64,000 nt of DNA from Aricia agestis (Eukaryota > Arthropoda > Insecta > Lepidoptera > Lycaenidae), in the NCBI RefSeq assembly GCF_905147365.1, contig NC_056421.1, forward strand, positions 11,984,001 to 12,048,000. The letters are read 5' to 3'. Under the pieces are notes generated by a model. The model was given only the letters and a program-made list of their open reading frames with translations. It was not told the origin of the DNA and made no database searches. The position numbers and the translations under genes were made by a program. Positions 44,530 through 55,349 of the stretch are shown here, in pieces (position 1 is the stretch's first letter; every line of letters starts with the position of its first letter).

Positions 44530-45040
44530 TGTTGTGATCTCGCGGTGTAGCGGCCAAACCGCTCGTTCGCGCGGACGCATATAAATCGAGCCTAAGGGTC
44601 AAATCAGACCGCAACTTGACGCGTAGATGCATCTCTAGGGCAGCTGTGTTCAAACCAAACTGACTGTCAGCCGCCGAAAGTGAGCGAACGTTACGCAGTT
44701 TATTGTTTTTCCATTAATATTCGCTTTTTCGTTTACACCTTACCGACAATACGTTATTACGCTAGACGTAGGCGCGGACATTCGGCGGCCGATTAATATA
44801 GCACGTCACTACACTCCGTGGACGCTGATGGCTACGTAGCTACGTCAGCTATAGCGTATAGTCAGCATACTGTGAACGAAAAATACCGTTTATTTTCATG
44901 TTTACACTGGGGCTCACAGTGAGCCTGCTCACATTCTGCGGCTTTCAGTCAGATTTGCAAATTGACAGATTTGCGAATCTGTCAAATCCATACAAATTTA
45001 GAAATGCATCTACGCGTCGCATCGCGGTCTGATTTAACCA
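44530..45040. mobile_element. MITE cluster: cgtccgcgcgaacgag arm, then agggtcaattcagaccgcaa element with insert
   Basis: 44530-44592 is a single arm of the family at 46769. 44593-45040 has the ends taagggtcaaatcagaccgc and gcatcgcggtctgatttaac. Between them, about 44640-44955 is foreign and has weak inverted ends (caaactgactgtcagccgcc / gcggctttcagtcagatttg). Confidence 0.5.
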
Positions 45041-45662
45041 TATCACAAACACAACAGGTGCATCGCACCGTTGTAAAAGGTCTCTTACATCCCTAACTCC
45101 AACCTGAATAGTTTTCGTGTTTAATCTTATCCAAACTTAGTAATTAACAGTGTCGGTCGCGTCTGCTAACTTGTTAAGCTGAAAATTTAATGTTCTAATC
45201 TAACTATTAATATAAAACATAAACTTTTGTGACTTGTTAATTTCGACAAATAGTGAAAGAGGTTCTGATATTTGTTGCCGGCGACACGAATGGAGCGATC
45301 TGGAGCATTTATTGGGGCAACATGGGGCAATTTTAATAAATTGCGGCGATACGAATTGACGAATATCCGATGGGCTCGTGTATGACAGTATTGCCTAGTA
45401 ACTAGTTGCTGATTGTTGCTGCTTGTTGCCGAAAATTGCTTGCTGTAGTCGTGACGTCAAAGTTGACGAGAGTGGAGCAATTTTAGTTGCCCGTATAAGC
45501 GTCCCTTTAGAAATTGTAAAGTAACGGAGTATTGCAATAATTTTCTTCCCTAACCTAAACAAAGCAGGAGATGGCACAAAATTGCAATGACAGAAACTCA
45601 AAGAACTAAAGATAACTTCTTTAAGTTAATCAGACCTAAGCCCTACGGTAACTTCTCAAGTC
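45041..45662. other. Unassigned DNA
   Basis: 45250-45480 has repeated gttgctg/gggcaa motifs but no consistent unit. The reverse frame at 45395-45601 lacks any recognisable feature. Confidence 0.3.
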
Positions 45663-45967
45663 TTTTTTTTATGAAATAAGGGGGCAAACGAGCAAACGGG
45701 TCACCTGATGGAAAGCAACTTCCGTCGCCCATGGACACTCGCAGCATCAGAAGAGCTGCAAGTGCGTTGCCGGTCTTTTAAGAGGGAAAAGGGTAATAGG
45801 GGAGGGTAGGGAAGGGAAGGGAATAGGGGAGGGTAGGGAGAGGAATAGGGTAGGGGATTGGGCCTCCGGTAAACTCACTCACTCGGCGAAACACAGGCTT
45901 TCTGTGAGAACGTGGTATTTCTCCGGTCGAGCCGGCCCATTCGTGCCGAAGCATGGCTCTCCCACGT
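45663..45967 (-). mobile_element. LINE-tailed SINE with central deletion
   Basis: Complete tail and head. The segment from gcgcaagcgctg to cgccggtt is deleted, leaving cgaaacacaggctttctgtg. Confidence 0.9.
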
Positions 45968-46140
45968 ATTTGGCGGGATGGCTCAAGACCGGGACAAACT
46001 CATATATAAGAGGTCCAAGCCCAATTTAGGTCTGAGGGCCACCGTGGTAACTAAGCATGGTTTTTAAAAATTGTGTAAATATTCGTTTGTAAAAATTGTG
46101 GCTGCCGACAGGCGGGCTTAGCGAAGTAGTTAGTGTAATC

Positions 46141-46460
46141 CACAGACATATATCAAGATGGATACCGCATGTCGCTCCATTTGTATGATAATGCCACTTT
46201 TTCCCTACCTACAGCTGTACCTGGTACCGATGATAAAAAAACGTGTCCATTAATCAAGGCCAACTTTTCTATTTGAATTTCTACAGCTCAATACGGCACT
46301 TTTAGGCATTTAGGCATTTTTTAAATTCTGATTCACATCCGATTCCGATAGCAGACTAAAGAAAAGACTTTCGAAAGACGAGCATTGCTCGTCGTTTGGG
46401 AACGCGATATGGCACGCGAAGTACATATACATGCGGTACCTATCTTGCTCTATGTCTGTG
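46141..46460. mobile_element. MITE with cacagacata ends
   Basis: cacagacatatatcaagatg and cttgctctatgtctgtg are inverted, followed inside by gataccgcatgt / acatgcggtacc. It contains gacgagcattgctcgtc. A half copy is at 6070-6245. Confidence 0.7.
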
Positions 46461-46768
46461 GTTTAATCCGTCAGAGGGATTTGACGGCAGGCTGATAGCT
46501 ACGTAAAAATATATTTTAAAATACCTCGATTCTGCTGTTTACATTGATATAGCTTTGATCCAGTCCCGATCGACAATCGATATCGATTAACAAATTTTTG
46601 AACTTTTGATCAATTCACAGTAGTTTTTGATCAACTTTAGATAGGTTTGTCGACGGCAGCCGACTACAGTCTCGAAAAATGTACGGCTACTATGTATGGA
46701 ACGGCTATGCATGGAAAAATGTAAGCTACCACGGGATAAACAAGTGTAGGCTCAACATAGCAACATTT

Positions 46769-46950
46769 GGGCTCTATTTATGATGTGCGTCCGCACGAAC
46801 GAGCGATTTGGCCGCTACAACGCGAGGTGACAATCAATAGTGTGTAACGAATTATTTAAATAGCGGCACGGTCGCACTGTCATTTACTTACAATTATGAT
46901 CAGTCTATCCGCCAAACCGCGCGTTCCGGCGGACGCATGTAAATGGAACC
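46769..46950. mobile_element. MITE of the cgtccgcgcgaacgag family, copy 2
   Basis: gggctctatttatgatgtgc, gtccgcacgaacgagcgatt at the left. Right caaaccgcgcgttccggcgg, acgcatgtaaatggaacc. Inverted arms of about 45 bases. Confidence 0.65.
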
Positions 46951-47346
46951 TTTGTTCAATGTAAATACATTGCTCCCAAAGTGATAATGCGCATAGACAT
47001 TTTCGTAATTTTTCGGCAACGGTCGTATTTCCCGAGCGTCGGAAGACGTCGCGTCGCGGGTTTTAAACTTAACTTTAAGAAAAACAGCGCTTTGCAGCGA
47101 CGTAGAAGCGCTTGACGTTGATTGGACGTTACCATGGTAACGCCGCGATGGCTTCCCGGTGAGTAAGCGACAGCGGACAGCCACCGGCTATATAATAATA
47201 CGAGTATGATATTTACTTCTATTTCCTATGAACAAGGTGCAAATTCAAGTTTCATAGATTCGGGTGTGTCCGTGATTACGACAATTAGCTAAGATCTCCA
47301 TGCGCATCATTAATTTGGGAGTTCTGTAGATTATTATCATAGCACC

Positions 47347-47807
47347 CTACGAATAATAAAAACTAAGAAAACGTAACTCTCATACTTCAACCGTTTTTAA
47401 TTTGTATTCGGATCACATTTTGTACACTCATGGATAAATTTTTTGACACAGTTACTCATATATGCATATGCATATTTGATTGCGCAAATATGCAATGCAT
47501 AAAACTTGGTGTCTATTTATTATCTACACTCCATAAGATGCTTACGTAATTTTGTTTTAAGCGCACCTATATTTAATTTTATATCATGTCTCAGTATATC
47601 TATTTTATTAAATAATTTAGACATGCATATGCATATTTGATTGCGCAAATATGCAATGCATAAAACTTGGTGTCTATTTATTATCTACACTCCATAAGAT
47701 GCTTACGTAATTTTGTTTTAAGCGCACCTATATTTAATTTTATATCATGTCTCAGTATATCTATTTTATTAAATAATTTAGACCTCCTTAGTTTTTATTA
47801 TTCGTAG
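47347..47807. mobile_element. ctacgaataat MITE with 8-bp duplication and internal 161-bp tandem repeat
   Basis: Termini ctacgaataataaaaactaa and the complement ending ttcgtag. atagcacc flanks both sides (47339-47346, 47808-47815). Inside, 47462-47622 and 47623-47783 are identical by eye. Without the duplication the element would be 300 bases. Confidence 0.88.
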
Positions 47808-47815
47808 ATAGCACC

Positions 47816-48772
47816 ATAAACATTCTACTAAGTAGGTTTCCTTTACGCTAACAAAATGAGTCCGCACTTTCCCTAAACTGATTTCCACCTAGAACAATGT
47901 GTCTCGAAGGACCAATCTCCCTTGTGACGTCACGGCCCAGACTGTGACGTCACAGCTAACCACATAATAACGATATTGGCTAGATAATTACGCGGTTTTA
48001 TAGAAAATAGTATAGAATTTAGATTGTAGATTATTAGTTAGTTAGTAACTAATTTTCTATAATAATACGTGTGATAACTTATTTTTTAATTTGTTTTTTA
48101 ACGATTTCCAACATAATATTTTAAGGTGACTGCTTTAATATTAAAATATGTTATAGTTTATGTATTAATTGATGAAGTATAGGAAATTTTTTTCTTCAAC
48201 TTTTCCTAGAATAGAGGTACATAATATTATATTTTGCACGTGTTCATTAACAAAGTCTTAGCTGGGGATATTGACTACTTTATCGAATATCTAATAATCT
48301 GTCAGGAATTTTTCAACGCTATAAATATGGAAGAATGATAGGTTATTTTATAGTCTCTAATAAAAATAAAACTTTACCTAGATTTGTTTGTTCCAGAAAA
48401 AAAATCATAGCCATAAAAAATCTGTATGCCAACAAGTCATCATTTTGTTTAAATTATAAAACAGAACAAGTATTTAGTTTATATGAGGCAAAATCTTTAA
48501 AAAACAATTTCATTACTTATATCATACAATAATCTTGATGTCCCTATATAATTTGGGAAGCCAGTGGAAGCTTTACTTATTATGTATAGACAGACAAATT
48601 AGTCGTCGAAATAGTAGGCAATTATCGAATCAAAAGTGCTTTGACAGAGGTAATTTCTAGAAATTAATTAATATGCGAATTGCAATGGAAATGTGATTAG
48701 AAATTATTGGCTCGGCGAAATCGAACTCGAACTAATGAAAATTAGAGGGAAAACTACAAAAAAAACTAATAA
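47816..48772. other. Unassigned DNA
   Basis: Includes tandem gtgacgtcac motifs near 47924-47952 (ctgtgacgtcac twice), which look like CRE-type sites, and an attagttagttagtaactaa palindrome near 48030. No gene is supported. Confidence 0.35.
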
Positions 48773-49240
48773 AAAATTGAGAGGTGTCAAGGGGCATCCG
48801 AATGGAACGAAGATATTTCTTACTAGCTGGTGCCCGCAACTTCGTCCGCGTCAGAATAGTAGGTAAATTTGTAGCAAATTTTATGATCTTTCATTATGTA
48901 CCGACCTTTTTTTCTCTACAACGCACCGTTTTAGCGATATGAGCAAAAAACTAAAAATATTAAAACTTGAGCCACCGAGGTCGTCAAATAATATGTAGCC
49001 TATGTGTTGACCCGACCTCTCAGTAATATTCGTGCAAAATTTGAAGTAAATCCATCCAGTACTTTCTGAGTTTATCCCGGACATACATACAGACAAACAG
49101 ACAAACAGACAAAAATTCTAAAAGCTATATTTTTGGCTTCCATATCGATTGTACGAGATCACGTCCCAAGTATTATTTTTCAAAATTATTCAATGTACAG
49201 AATTGAGTCTCCTACGATTTTATTATATGTATAGACTATA
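48773..49240 (-). mobile_element. Dispersed repeat plus Helitron-like element (family F)
   Basis: 48773-48824 is the reverse of 27350-27405. 48826-49240 starts actagctggtgcccgcaact and contains gaagtaaatccatccagtac and acatacatacagacaaacag, ending cctacgattttattatatgt. Its last 180 bases recur in reverse at 61668-61856. Confidence 0.5.
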
Positions 49241-49289
49241 GATGTTTAAAAACTCTGTACATATATATATATACACTCAAAAAAATATT

Positions 49290-49440
49290 TAAAAAAACGC
49301 CATCTATTAACGCCCAGGAATACTAACAACGCGTCGCTGTTTATTCTCAAAAAAAAAAACGCCATCTAGTTGACGCACAGAATACTATCAACGCCCTATG
49401 CCCCTACCATGCAGGTACTAATAAAAAAGTGCCGTTACAA
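49290..49440 (-). mobile_element. Uninterrupted copy (empty site) of the repeat at 26758-27300
   Basis: aacgccatctattaacgccc, aggaatactaacaacgcgtc and actatcaacgccctatgccc match in reverse. The junction cccaggaat at 49313-49321 is where the other copy holds a 391-base insert. Confidence 0.75.
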
Positions 49441-49560
49441 CATTTTCGGTCTAGCAAGCTGCAAGGCGCAACGCGCGATAAGGAACTTCGTTCCAAAACT
49501 AATAAAATTATTTACTTTGAAACTATTATTATGTTCACCCATTTTAAACTCCGATAAAAA

Positions 49561-49690
49561 CGGATAAACATACACGCACCCACTGTCTGTGGGTGCGTGT
49601 ATGTTTATCCGTGGCGTCATAGCTTCTCAACGAATAAGCCGATTTTGATCTAGTTTTTTTTTTTGAAGGTTTTTAAAGAGTATCCTTAGC
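49561..49690 (+). repeat. Perfect 23-bp hairpin and dispersed repeat
   Basis: cggataaacatacacgcacc then cac, loop tgtct, and the exact complement to 49611. Sequence from 49589 continues as tatccgtggcgtcatagctt and gccgattttgatctagtttt, a family also seen at 4984-5141. Confidence 0.75.
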
Positions 49691-49821
49691 AAAAGCTCAC
49701 CACATCATATTAGAAAATTTCGAAATGTTTTGTAATTTCTTAATTTTATTTATACGTTAGTTTATAACTTTGTAAGTTAATCAGTTCATCAGTAAAATTT
49801 AGGTGTTATATTATAATAAAT

Positions 49822-50025
49822 TTTACACTGAAAGCAGTGTAGCATGTAGACGAAATTATTGTAAAACCTATTGTTACTTTAACTTTAAAGTAACAATCGG
49901 TTTTACAATAATTTCGTTAAAGAGACAATAGTTAAAGTACTTACTTTAACTATTTTCTCTGACATACCTTTATCGAAGGTATAATGTATGTACTATGAAG
50001 AAAAGTTTAAAGCTGCAAAGCTTTC
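49822..50025. repeat. Cluster of five adjacent hairpins
   Basis: acactg/cagtgt (49826-49841), acgaaattattgtaaaac arms (49850-49917), agagacaatagttaaagta arms (49921-49960), acatacctt/aaggtataatgtatgt (49962-49991) and aaagct/agcttt (50010-50025). They lie almost end to end. Confidence 0.7.
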
Positions 50026-51400
50026 AACAGCCGAAGCTTATAAAATGAACCTAAAATATATTACGAATCCCATAAGTAGTCAATTTTAAGTCCAGTTAAG
50101 CTCTCCGCAAAAGTGTAAATCACTTTTCGAACTTAGTTACGCAAAAATGGTCCTTAATAGAGTAATAATAGATACATTAGCGACGAATTTTAGCACGCAT
50201 TACCTCAAGAAGAGGGAAAATTAAAATATCCGCAGAGTCAGCGGTCCAAAACCATTTGAAATAATTAGGTTTCACACTACAGTTTGTCATTGTCGCCTGG
50301 CGCAAATGAAAATATTGTGGGATATTCTAGAGAGAAAATTGCTCGGAGTAATGTAAAAAGTGTGTACTGTAACGTTCGAGAAGATTTTACGTTGATTAAA
50401 ATAAGGGACGAATTTTTAAATTACGTTATTCAGTTAGGAATAGTTTCGTTACATGTAACGGCCGAAGATTTTGACAGTTTGTATGAGGCTTATGTCAAAA
50501 TCTTCATATTTTCATTGCGGTAAAGTCATCTTTATATACCTACGTCTTTAACTACGGAAGTATGACTGAAAAACGTAATTTGCATGTTTTAATTATGGTT
50601 ATATTTCAGTTGCTCATGCAGCATGCTGTCAATATGTTTTGATTAATTATTCTTGATTGACGATAAGAAAATCATACATTAACAGAAGCTGACATGAAGT
50701 TTAGGTGTTTTTTCACATAAGATCTTTTTTACAACTGACTGAGTATATTAAAAGTATTTCTCTACACTTTGCACTTTGCACAATGATGGTTTATCAACAT
50801 CGATCACGGTCATTAATAGAAGAATATACACGTTTGAATTAATTATAACATAACTTATATTGGATTTATATTGAATACATTTTATTTCATTTTTAATGTA
50901 CAAATGTTTAAAATTTAATATAATATTTTTTCGTATTTTTAACACGCTTTTATTAACTTGGGCTGTATGTATGTAACGGAACATTTTATGTATGTATGTA
51001 TGTATCTCTAGTATTCCAATTAATTCGGAACATTGCATACAATACAATAGTTTATTAATTTTTTTTTGAAATAAATAAAAGTAATTGTAGGTTCTATGTA
51101 TATTATATTCTAAGGTTATAGGTTATCTATATTCTATACATATAATAAAACGACAAATTTTTCATCACGTGACCTGTGTCCGGTCCGCGACCAATGGTTG
51201 TCCTTCCCTGGCTAGTAATTGGAGCAGTAATGGCCGAAGAAGTGATAAATGCGGACGACGTACTTTTAATGAAGACAAATTGCAACTTTGAGCGGTCCCC
51301 ATAATGGCACACTTAATTCTTTTTCGCATCAAAAATTTGCGGATTACCGAATATTAGATTAATCGCTTTATTACTGCACTTTAAACTTCAAACTAATACA
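50026..51400. other. Unassigned DNA
   Basis: A frame of 79 codons (50284-50523, plus) begins MSLSPGANENIVGYSREK. It has fairly balanced amino-acid use but no recognised domain. A gtat microsatellite lies at 50990-51005 and a tatacatataataaaa motif at 51134. Nothing firm. Confidence 0.3.
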
Positions 51401-51897
51401 ATAGATGGCGCCCGGAACTTCATTGCGATTTGCGCCAAAATTCTTTTATCGCACAGGAACCGTACAAACGTTCGGTTTAGCGGTTTAAGATGAAGAGGTA
51501 ATAAACAGATAGACAGACACACAACACACTTTCGCATTTATAATATTTAATAGCTCCCACACCGGTATCGGTGACGGTGGCCGGTTTCATTGAAACCATG
51601 CCAGCTACGTACTAAGCACTCTCTATTCCTTTACTCTCATAACCCAGTGGGACGGAAGACCGACACGACTGGCGAGAGATCAGGCGCAGGACCGACTTTT
51701 TACATGCCCATCCGACGCAATGATCATCTTACTTGTCAGACAATCCGGTGATCAGCCTGCATTGTCCTAACCAAACTTGGAAATAACATGTTTCCAATGC
51801 GGGTGTCGAGCCCACTACCTCCGAGTCGAGAGCCGCGCTCTATACCACTAGACCACGGAGGCGTTATTTATAAATATTAGTAATTAGTATGGATGGA
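51401..51897 (-). mobile_element. Helitron-like family A split by a SINE
   Basis: Left part gatggcgcccggaacttcat to actttcgcatttataatatt; right part ttagtaattagtatggat (51876-51893). Together they form one family A element. Confidence 0.7.
51554..51862 (-). mobile_element. tRNA-derived SINE (family B) inside a Helitron-like element
   Basis: Head in reverse gcctccgtggtctagtggta, B box gtgggctcgacacccgc, 3' end ccaccgtcaccgataccggt. The flanks atttataatattta and atttataaatatta look like an imperfect target duplication. Confidence 0.8.
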
Positions 51898-51966
51898 AGT
51901 GTGGATTAAATTAGAAACCGAATTGATTTTCGGTTTAGTGTCAAAACTTGTTGAATTGCAATTTGC

Positions 51967-52170
51967 AATACAAGTAGGTTCCGAAACAAAACCCAGTTAC
52001 TGACCAGAGTCCATGACGTCATAGTACTGTATTTAATTATATATTAATATATAATTATCTAAAGTAATATTGTAAAGGTGTGCCACAAGCGTTTTGTATT
52101 GTATTTTAATGACATCGTAACAAAGTCATTTACGTCAATGCACTGAAGTATATTTCAGAACATACCCAAT
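51967..52170. mobile_element. Probable MITE with gttccgaaa ends
   Basis: gttccgaaacaaaacccagt, gtccatgacgtcat at the left and gtcatttacgtcaatgcact, atttcagaacatac at the right are diverged inverted copies. Relative of 54085-54300. Confidence 0.4.
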
Positions 52171-52646
52171 ACGTATAGCAAACCACCTCCATGCATACGT
52201 ATGATTGCCAGTATGTTTTATTATATTATTTTGAGTATATTACATATATTATGCTATATATTTGGGACAAAACAAAACAAAAATTAACAGGAGTATGAGG
52301 AAAAAACCTATATCACACAAACTTCTCCCCCAAAAGTTTCAAGGTTGTAATGTTTATAGTATCAATAGCAATTTAACAATAATTATAACAATAACTATGA
52401 TCACAACAATACTATAAATGATATCTCCATTTAGTATTAAACTCATTTCTGCCGCCCCGTTTCATTACAGTACATTCGACAAATTATAGGGCGCTGTTTT
52501 AAAAACTGAAGGAACTATGAGAGATTTTTTTCGTTTTCCGTCTTTGCAGAACGAATAACTAGACCTATAACAATCCTAAATATCAGCAATTTTTCTTCTT
52601 TAAATAAGATGTTTTAAACTAAACTGCTTTTTGAAGCAGCTGGTGG

Positions 52647-52844
52647 CAGCATGAAAATGGTCGCTTTGAAGAATCATGATATGAATCATAATATGATTCA
52701 TTTTTCTAAAATCGCAAAATGCAACTCTGCTTGCAATTCATTCTGTATTTTGTACTGATTTGACATTTGTCAGTTTGACAGTTTTGACAATTCATTTGCT
52801 GAATTGATTGAGAGGAATTGCTAAATGTGACCATTTTAGCCCCG
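52647..52844 (-). mobile_element. MITE with ctaaaatggtc ends, second copy
   Basis: cagcatgaaaatggtcgctt at the left, gtgaccattttagccccg at the right. It is the reverse of 43824-44014 throughout (tgcaattcattctgtatttt, ttgacatttgtcagtttgac). Confidence 0.75.
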
Positions 52845-53529
52845 CGGTACCTATCTTGTATCATTTCTCTGTTTTTGTTGTTCACTGTAAATAAATTAAG
52901 AAATAAATAAATAAAACAGAGGGATAAAGACAAGGTAAGAAGAAGGCAAAAAACTGCCACGGGATTAAGTATTTAATTGGGTTTTAAAAGTCTTTTTTAA
53001 TTTCTCTCTTACCGACAATCGATAATAATCGCTTACGATATATCGTTACGATCTAACGCTACCGATTTTATTTCACTACCACTTAAATTAGAGAGCGCAG
53101 TGAAATTTTTATTAAGTTCATCGGGGGATGTTTATAAATTTAAATGTCGTTTTGAATGGGAATTGCCCATTCATGCAAAATGGTGCGAGTCGTGTTTAAA
53201 ACCACAACCTAATTTCATACAGTAGAGTAACTTAGCTCGTTCTTAAAACAAAACTACACACAGACCAGCAAGTCTAAAATGGCGAAATTGATATATATTA
53301 TCTTATAATGTTTTAAGAGCTTATTGGACAACAATTTTGAAATATTCGAAATATTTTTTTGAAATATATTATATTAATAGTGTTTTTATGCCATTTAAAA
53401 TTTTTGTGTCTTATGTGTGTTTGAAACGTCGTCAATTAGTTATCATAAATTACTTTTAGCATCTATTACAATTCAGGTTATATTTTAATATATATAACGG
53501 CGTGCGCGATTAACTTGTCTATTGGCAGC
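52845..53529. other. Unassigned DNA
   Basis: AT-rich. An aataaataaataaataaa run lies at 52894-52913. No gene or clear repeat. Confidence 0.3.
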
Positions 53530-53755
53530 TTATTTTGAGATAAGTTTCATAATGTATGTTTTCTGTTGGAGCGGCCAGTACCGGATGGGGTTTTGAGTGA
53601 CGCTGTCTAACTGACGATGGACATTTTGATAGGTGACAACCATCATCTGAAAAATGCCCAGATTGTTAAGAATGTCGGGAAGTACGGTGGATGCTCCCAA
53701 ACCCATCGGCTCAAAATCTGACGATATCTGGTTAATCAAAGCTTTATTTCAGCAC
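53530..53755 (-). other. Coding-like frame of unknown origin
   Basis: In reverse, 68-70 codons from about 53739 to the stop at 53530 read INQISSDFEPMGLGASTVLP, then a stretch ending NPIRYWPLQQKTYIMKLISK. Residue use is varied and Pro, Gly, Trp and Tyr are spread as in real proteins. The upstream side closes with a stop at about 53742. It may be a terminal exon, a pseudogene piece or part of a transposon. I recognise no family. Confidence 0.25.
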
Positions 53756-54084
53756 CTAATGTACGCCCACAACCATGGAGTATGAATGCAATGTTATTCC
53801 ACAGTCGTTGAATCAGTTCCTAATACCGCTCGACGATCCGATATATATTAAGATGGTCTACTGTTATTTTTACTGTAATAAAAACTGAATAAATGAAAAA
53901 TTTCATTATTGAGAATATTGATACGTTTTCTCTTACGTACTCGTATGGCGTGCCCATAGCTTATTCACGTAAGAGCTGCTAAACTTAAATGTTACTAGTA
54001 AACAATCCTAAATCGTGATATCTGATTTTCTAAGATCCGCGTGACAGGTACACACGATACACACGTATGCAGCCTGTAACTTTC

Positions 54085-54300
54085 CGAAATAAAACCCAAG
54101 ACGTCATTTTTTATCCGATCCCAGAATAATTTGGTATGCTAATGGTTAGACAAATGTGACATAATATGTCACATTTGTATAAACTGTGGCATAATATACT
54201 TCAAAAATAATCAACAGTATGCCATGGATTCTAGACGTCATCAGCGCTGGCCAGTATACTGTGTCATATTTCGGAACACACCCAGCATAATTGCTACGGG
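54085..54300. mobile_element. Probable MITE with ttccgaaat ends
   Basis: tttccgaaataaaacccaag, acgtcatttttt at the left; agacgtcatcagcgctggcc, agtatactgtgtcatatttc, ggaac at the right. The centre holds a perfect 12-bp hairpin, acaaatgtgaca/tgtcacatttgt (54150-54178). Confidence 0.45.
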
Positions 54301-55196
54301 TGTGTTCCTAAATATATCAAAGCATGATACAAGAAAGATTCTATATTATACTCTTTCTTGTCGCTATATTATGTCGTGTAAAACAATTGTCGTATGTCAC
54401 GATTTACAAAACCCTTATTTCAAAAACATTTAAATGCAGATTAACTTTAAAAGTTAATTTTAAAACACAAGACGATATGAAACCAGCGAGGCGTATGAGC
54501 CTATAATTAAAACGGCGGTTATTGTGATGCATACAAATTGTGTTCGTAATTACATTTTCGGTGTAAAACAATTTAAATATTGCTCAAGTTCCAAAATAAG
54601 CTTTCCAAAAATTGCGTACTTGATTAACCTTTTTTAACGTAAAAAAGGCATGTTTTATGCCACTTTTTTACTTTTCAACTTAGTATAACAAATTATTAAT
54701 CTAAAATTTAAATAATGTTATCCTTTTCCTTATTAATATAAAATCCGTTGTCCTGAATAACATGCAAGTAGAATCAACGTACAGTTTAAACCACTGAGCG
54801 TAGAGACATTAATTTTTTTTAAATTTGTCTCCCAAGGGGGTGAAAAGGGGGGGTAAAGCTAATATGGGGCAACACGATTCCTTAGTCCGATCTGATCTAA
54901 AATTTTCATTTGCATGTCATGCTTGCGCACGAGCTCAATTAATTAATATTGTATTAAGGATGTAATTATTTATACTATTTTATATTTATAATAATTTATG
55001 CGAAATAATTTTCTATTCAAAAATATTCAAAGCCGTGAAGTTAATTTCAAGTTTTCACTTCTACCGGCACTCCCGGAGTGTTGTCACTTTTGTTTCCGAT
55101 CAGATCAAAATGAGTGTAAACGAAAAAACTTGAACCTTAATCAGTCGTATAACCAATAGAGCCATCATAACTCGGCGCGCGCGCCGGTCCTTACTG
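54301..55196. other. Single-copy-looking DNA upstream of the promoter candidate
   Basis: 54830-54940 has cccaagggggtgaaaagggg and gggcaacacgattccttagt, Helitron-like wording. 55040-55135 has caagttttcactt against a diverged aaacttg end. The last 40 bases include cggcgcgcgcgccgg. Confidence 0.3.
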
Positions 55197-55231
55197 TCAG
55201 TTAATTCGAAACTACTGTTTGCAGTAGTCGT
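55197..55231 (+). promoter_or_regulatory. Core promoter candidate: Inr plus DPE
   Basis: tcagtt at 55197-55202 fits the arthropod initiator tcakty with A+1 at 55199. agtcgt at 55226-55231 fits the downstream promoter element rgwyvt and falls exactly at +28 to +33. No TATA box lies about 30 bases upstream, as expected for a DPE promoter. A GC-rich gcgcgcgcgccgg block is just upstream. Confidence 0.45.
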
Positions 55232-55321
55232 GTGTATATTGTATACTATACCTGTGGAGAACTATATTCCTGTGTATAATAGTGTATACTTTATTGATGT
55301 GCAGTGTCTGTGACCGTTACA

Positions 55322-55349
55322 ATGAGGATTCTAATGTGTCTATTATTCG
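55322..55349 (+). CDS. Candidate first coding exon (signal-peptide-like start)
   Basis: About 120 bases after the putative start site, ttacaatgagg gives an ATG in a good insect context. The codons read MRILMCLLF and then one base of a split codon, before a donor cg|gtaatg at 55350. A short basic residue followed by a hydrophobic run is how secretory signal peptides begin, and phase-1 first exons are common in secreted proteins. No second exon was identified; read-through would stop after 35 codons. The gene is unknown and the call is inference. Confidence 0.35.
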
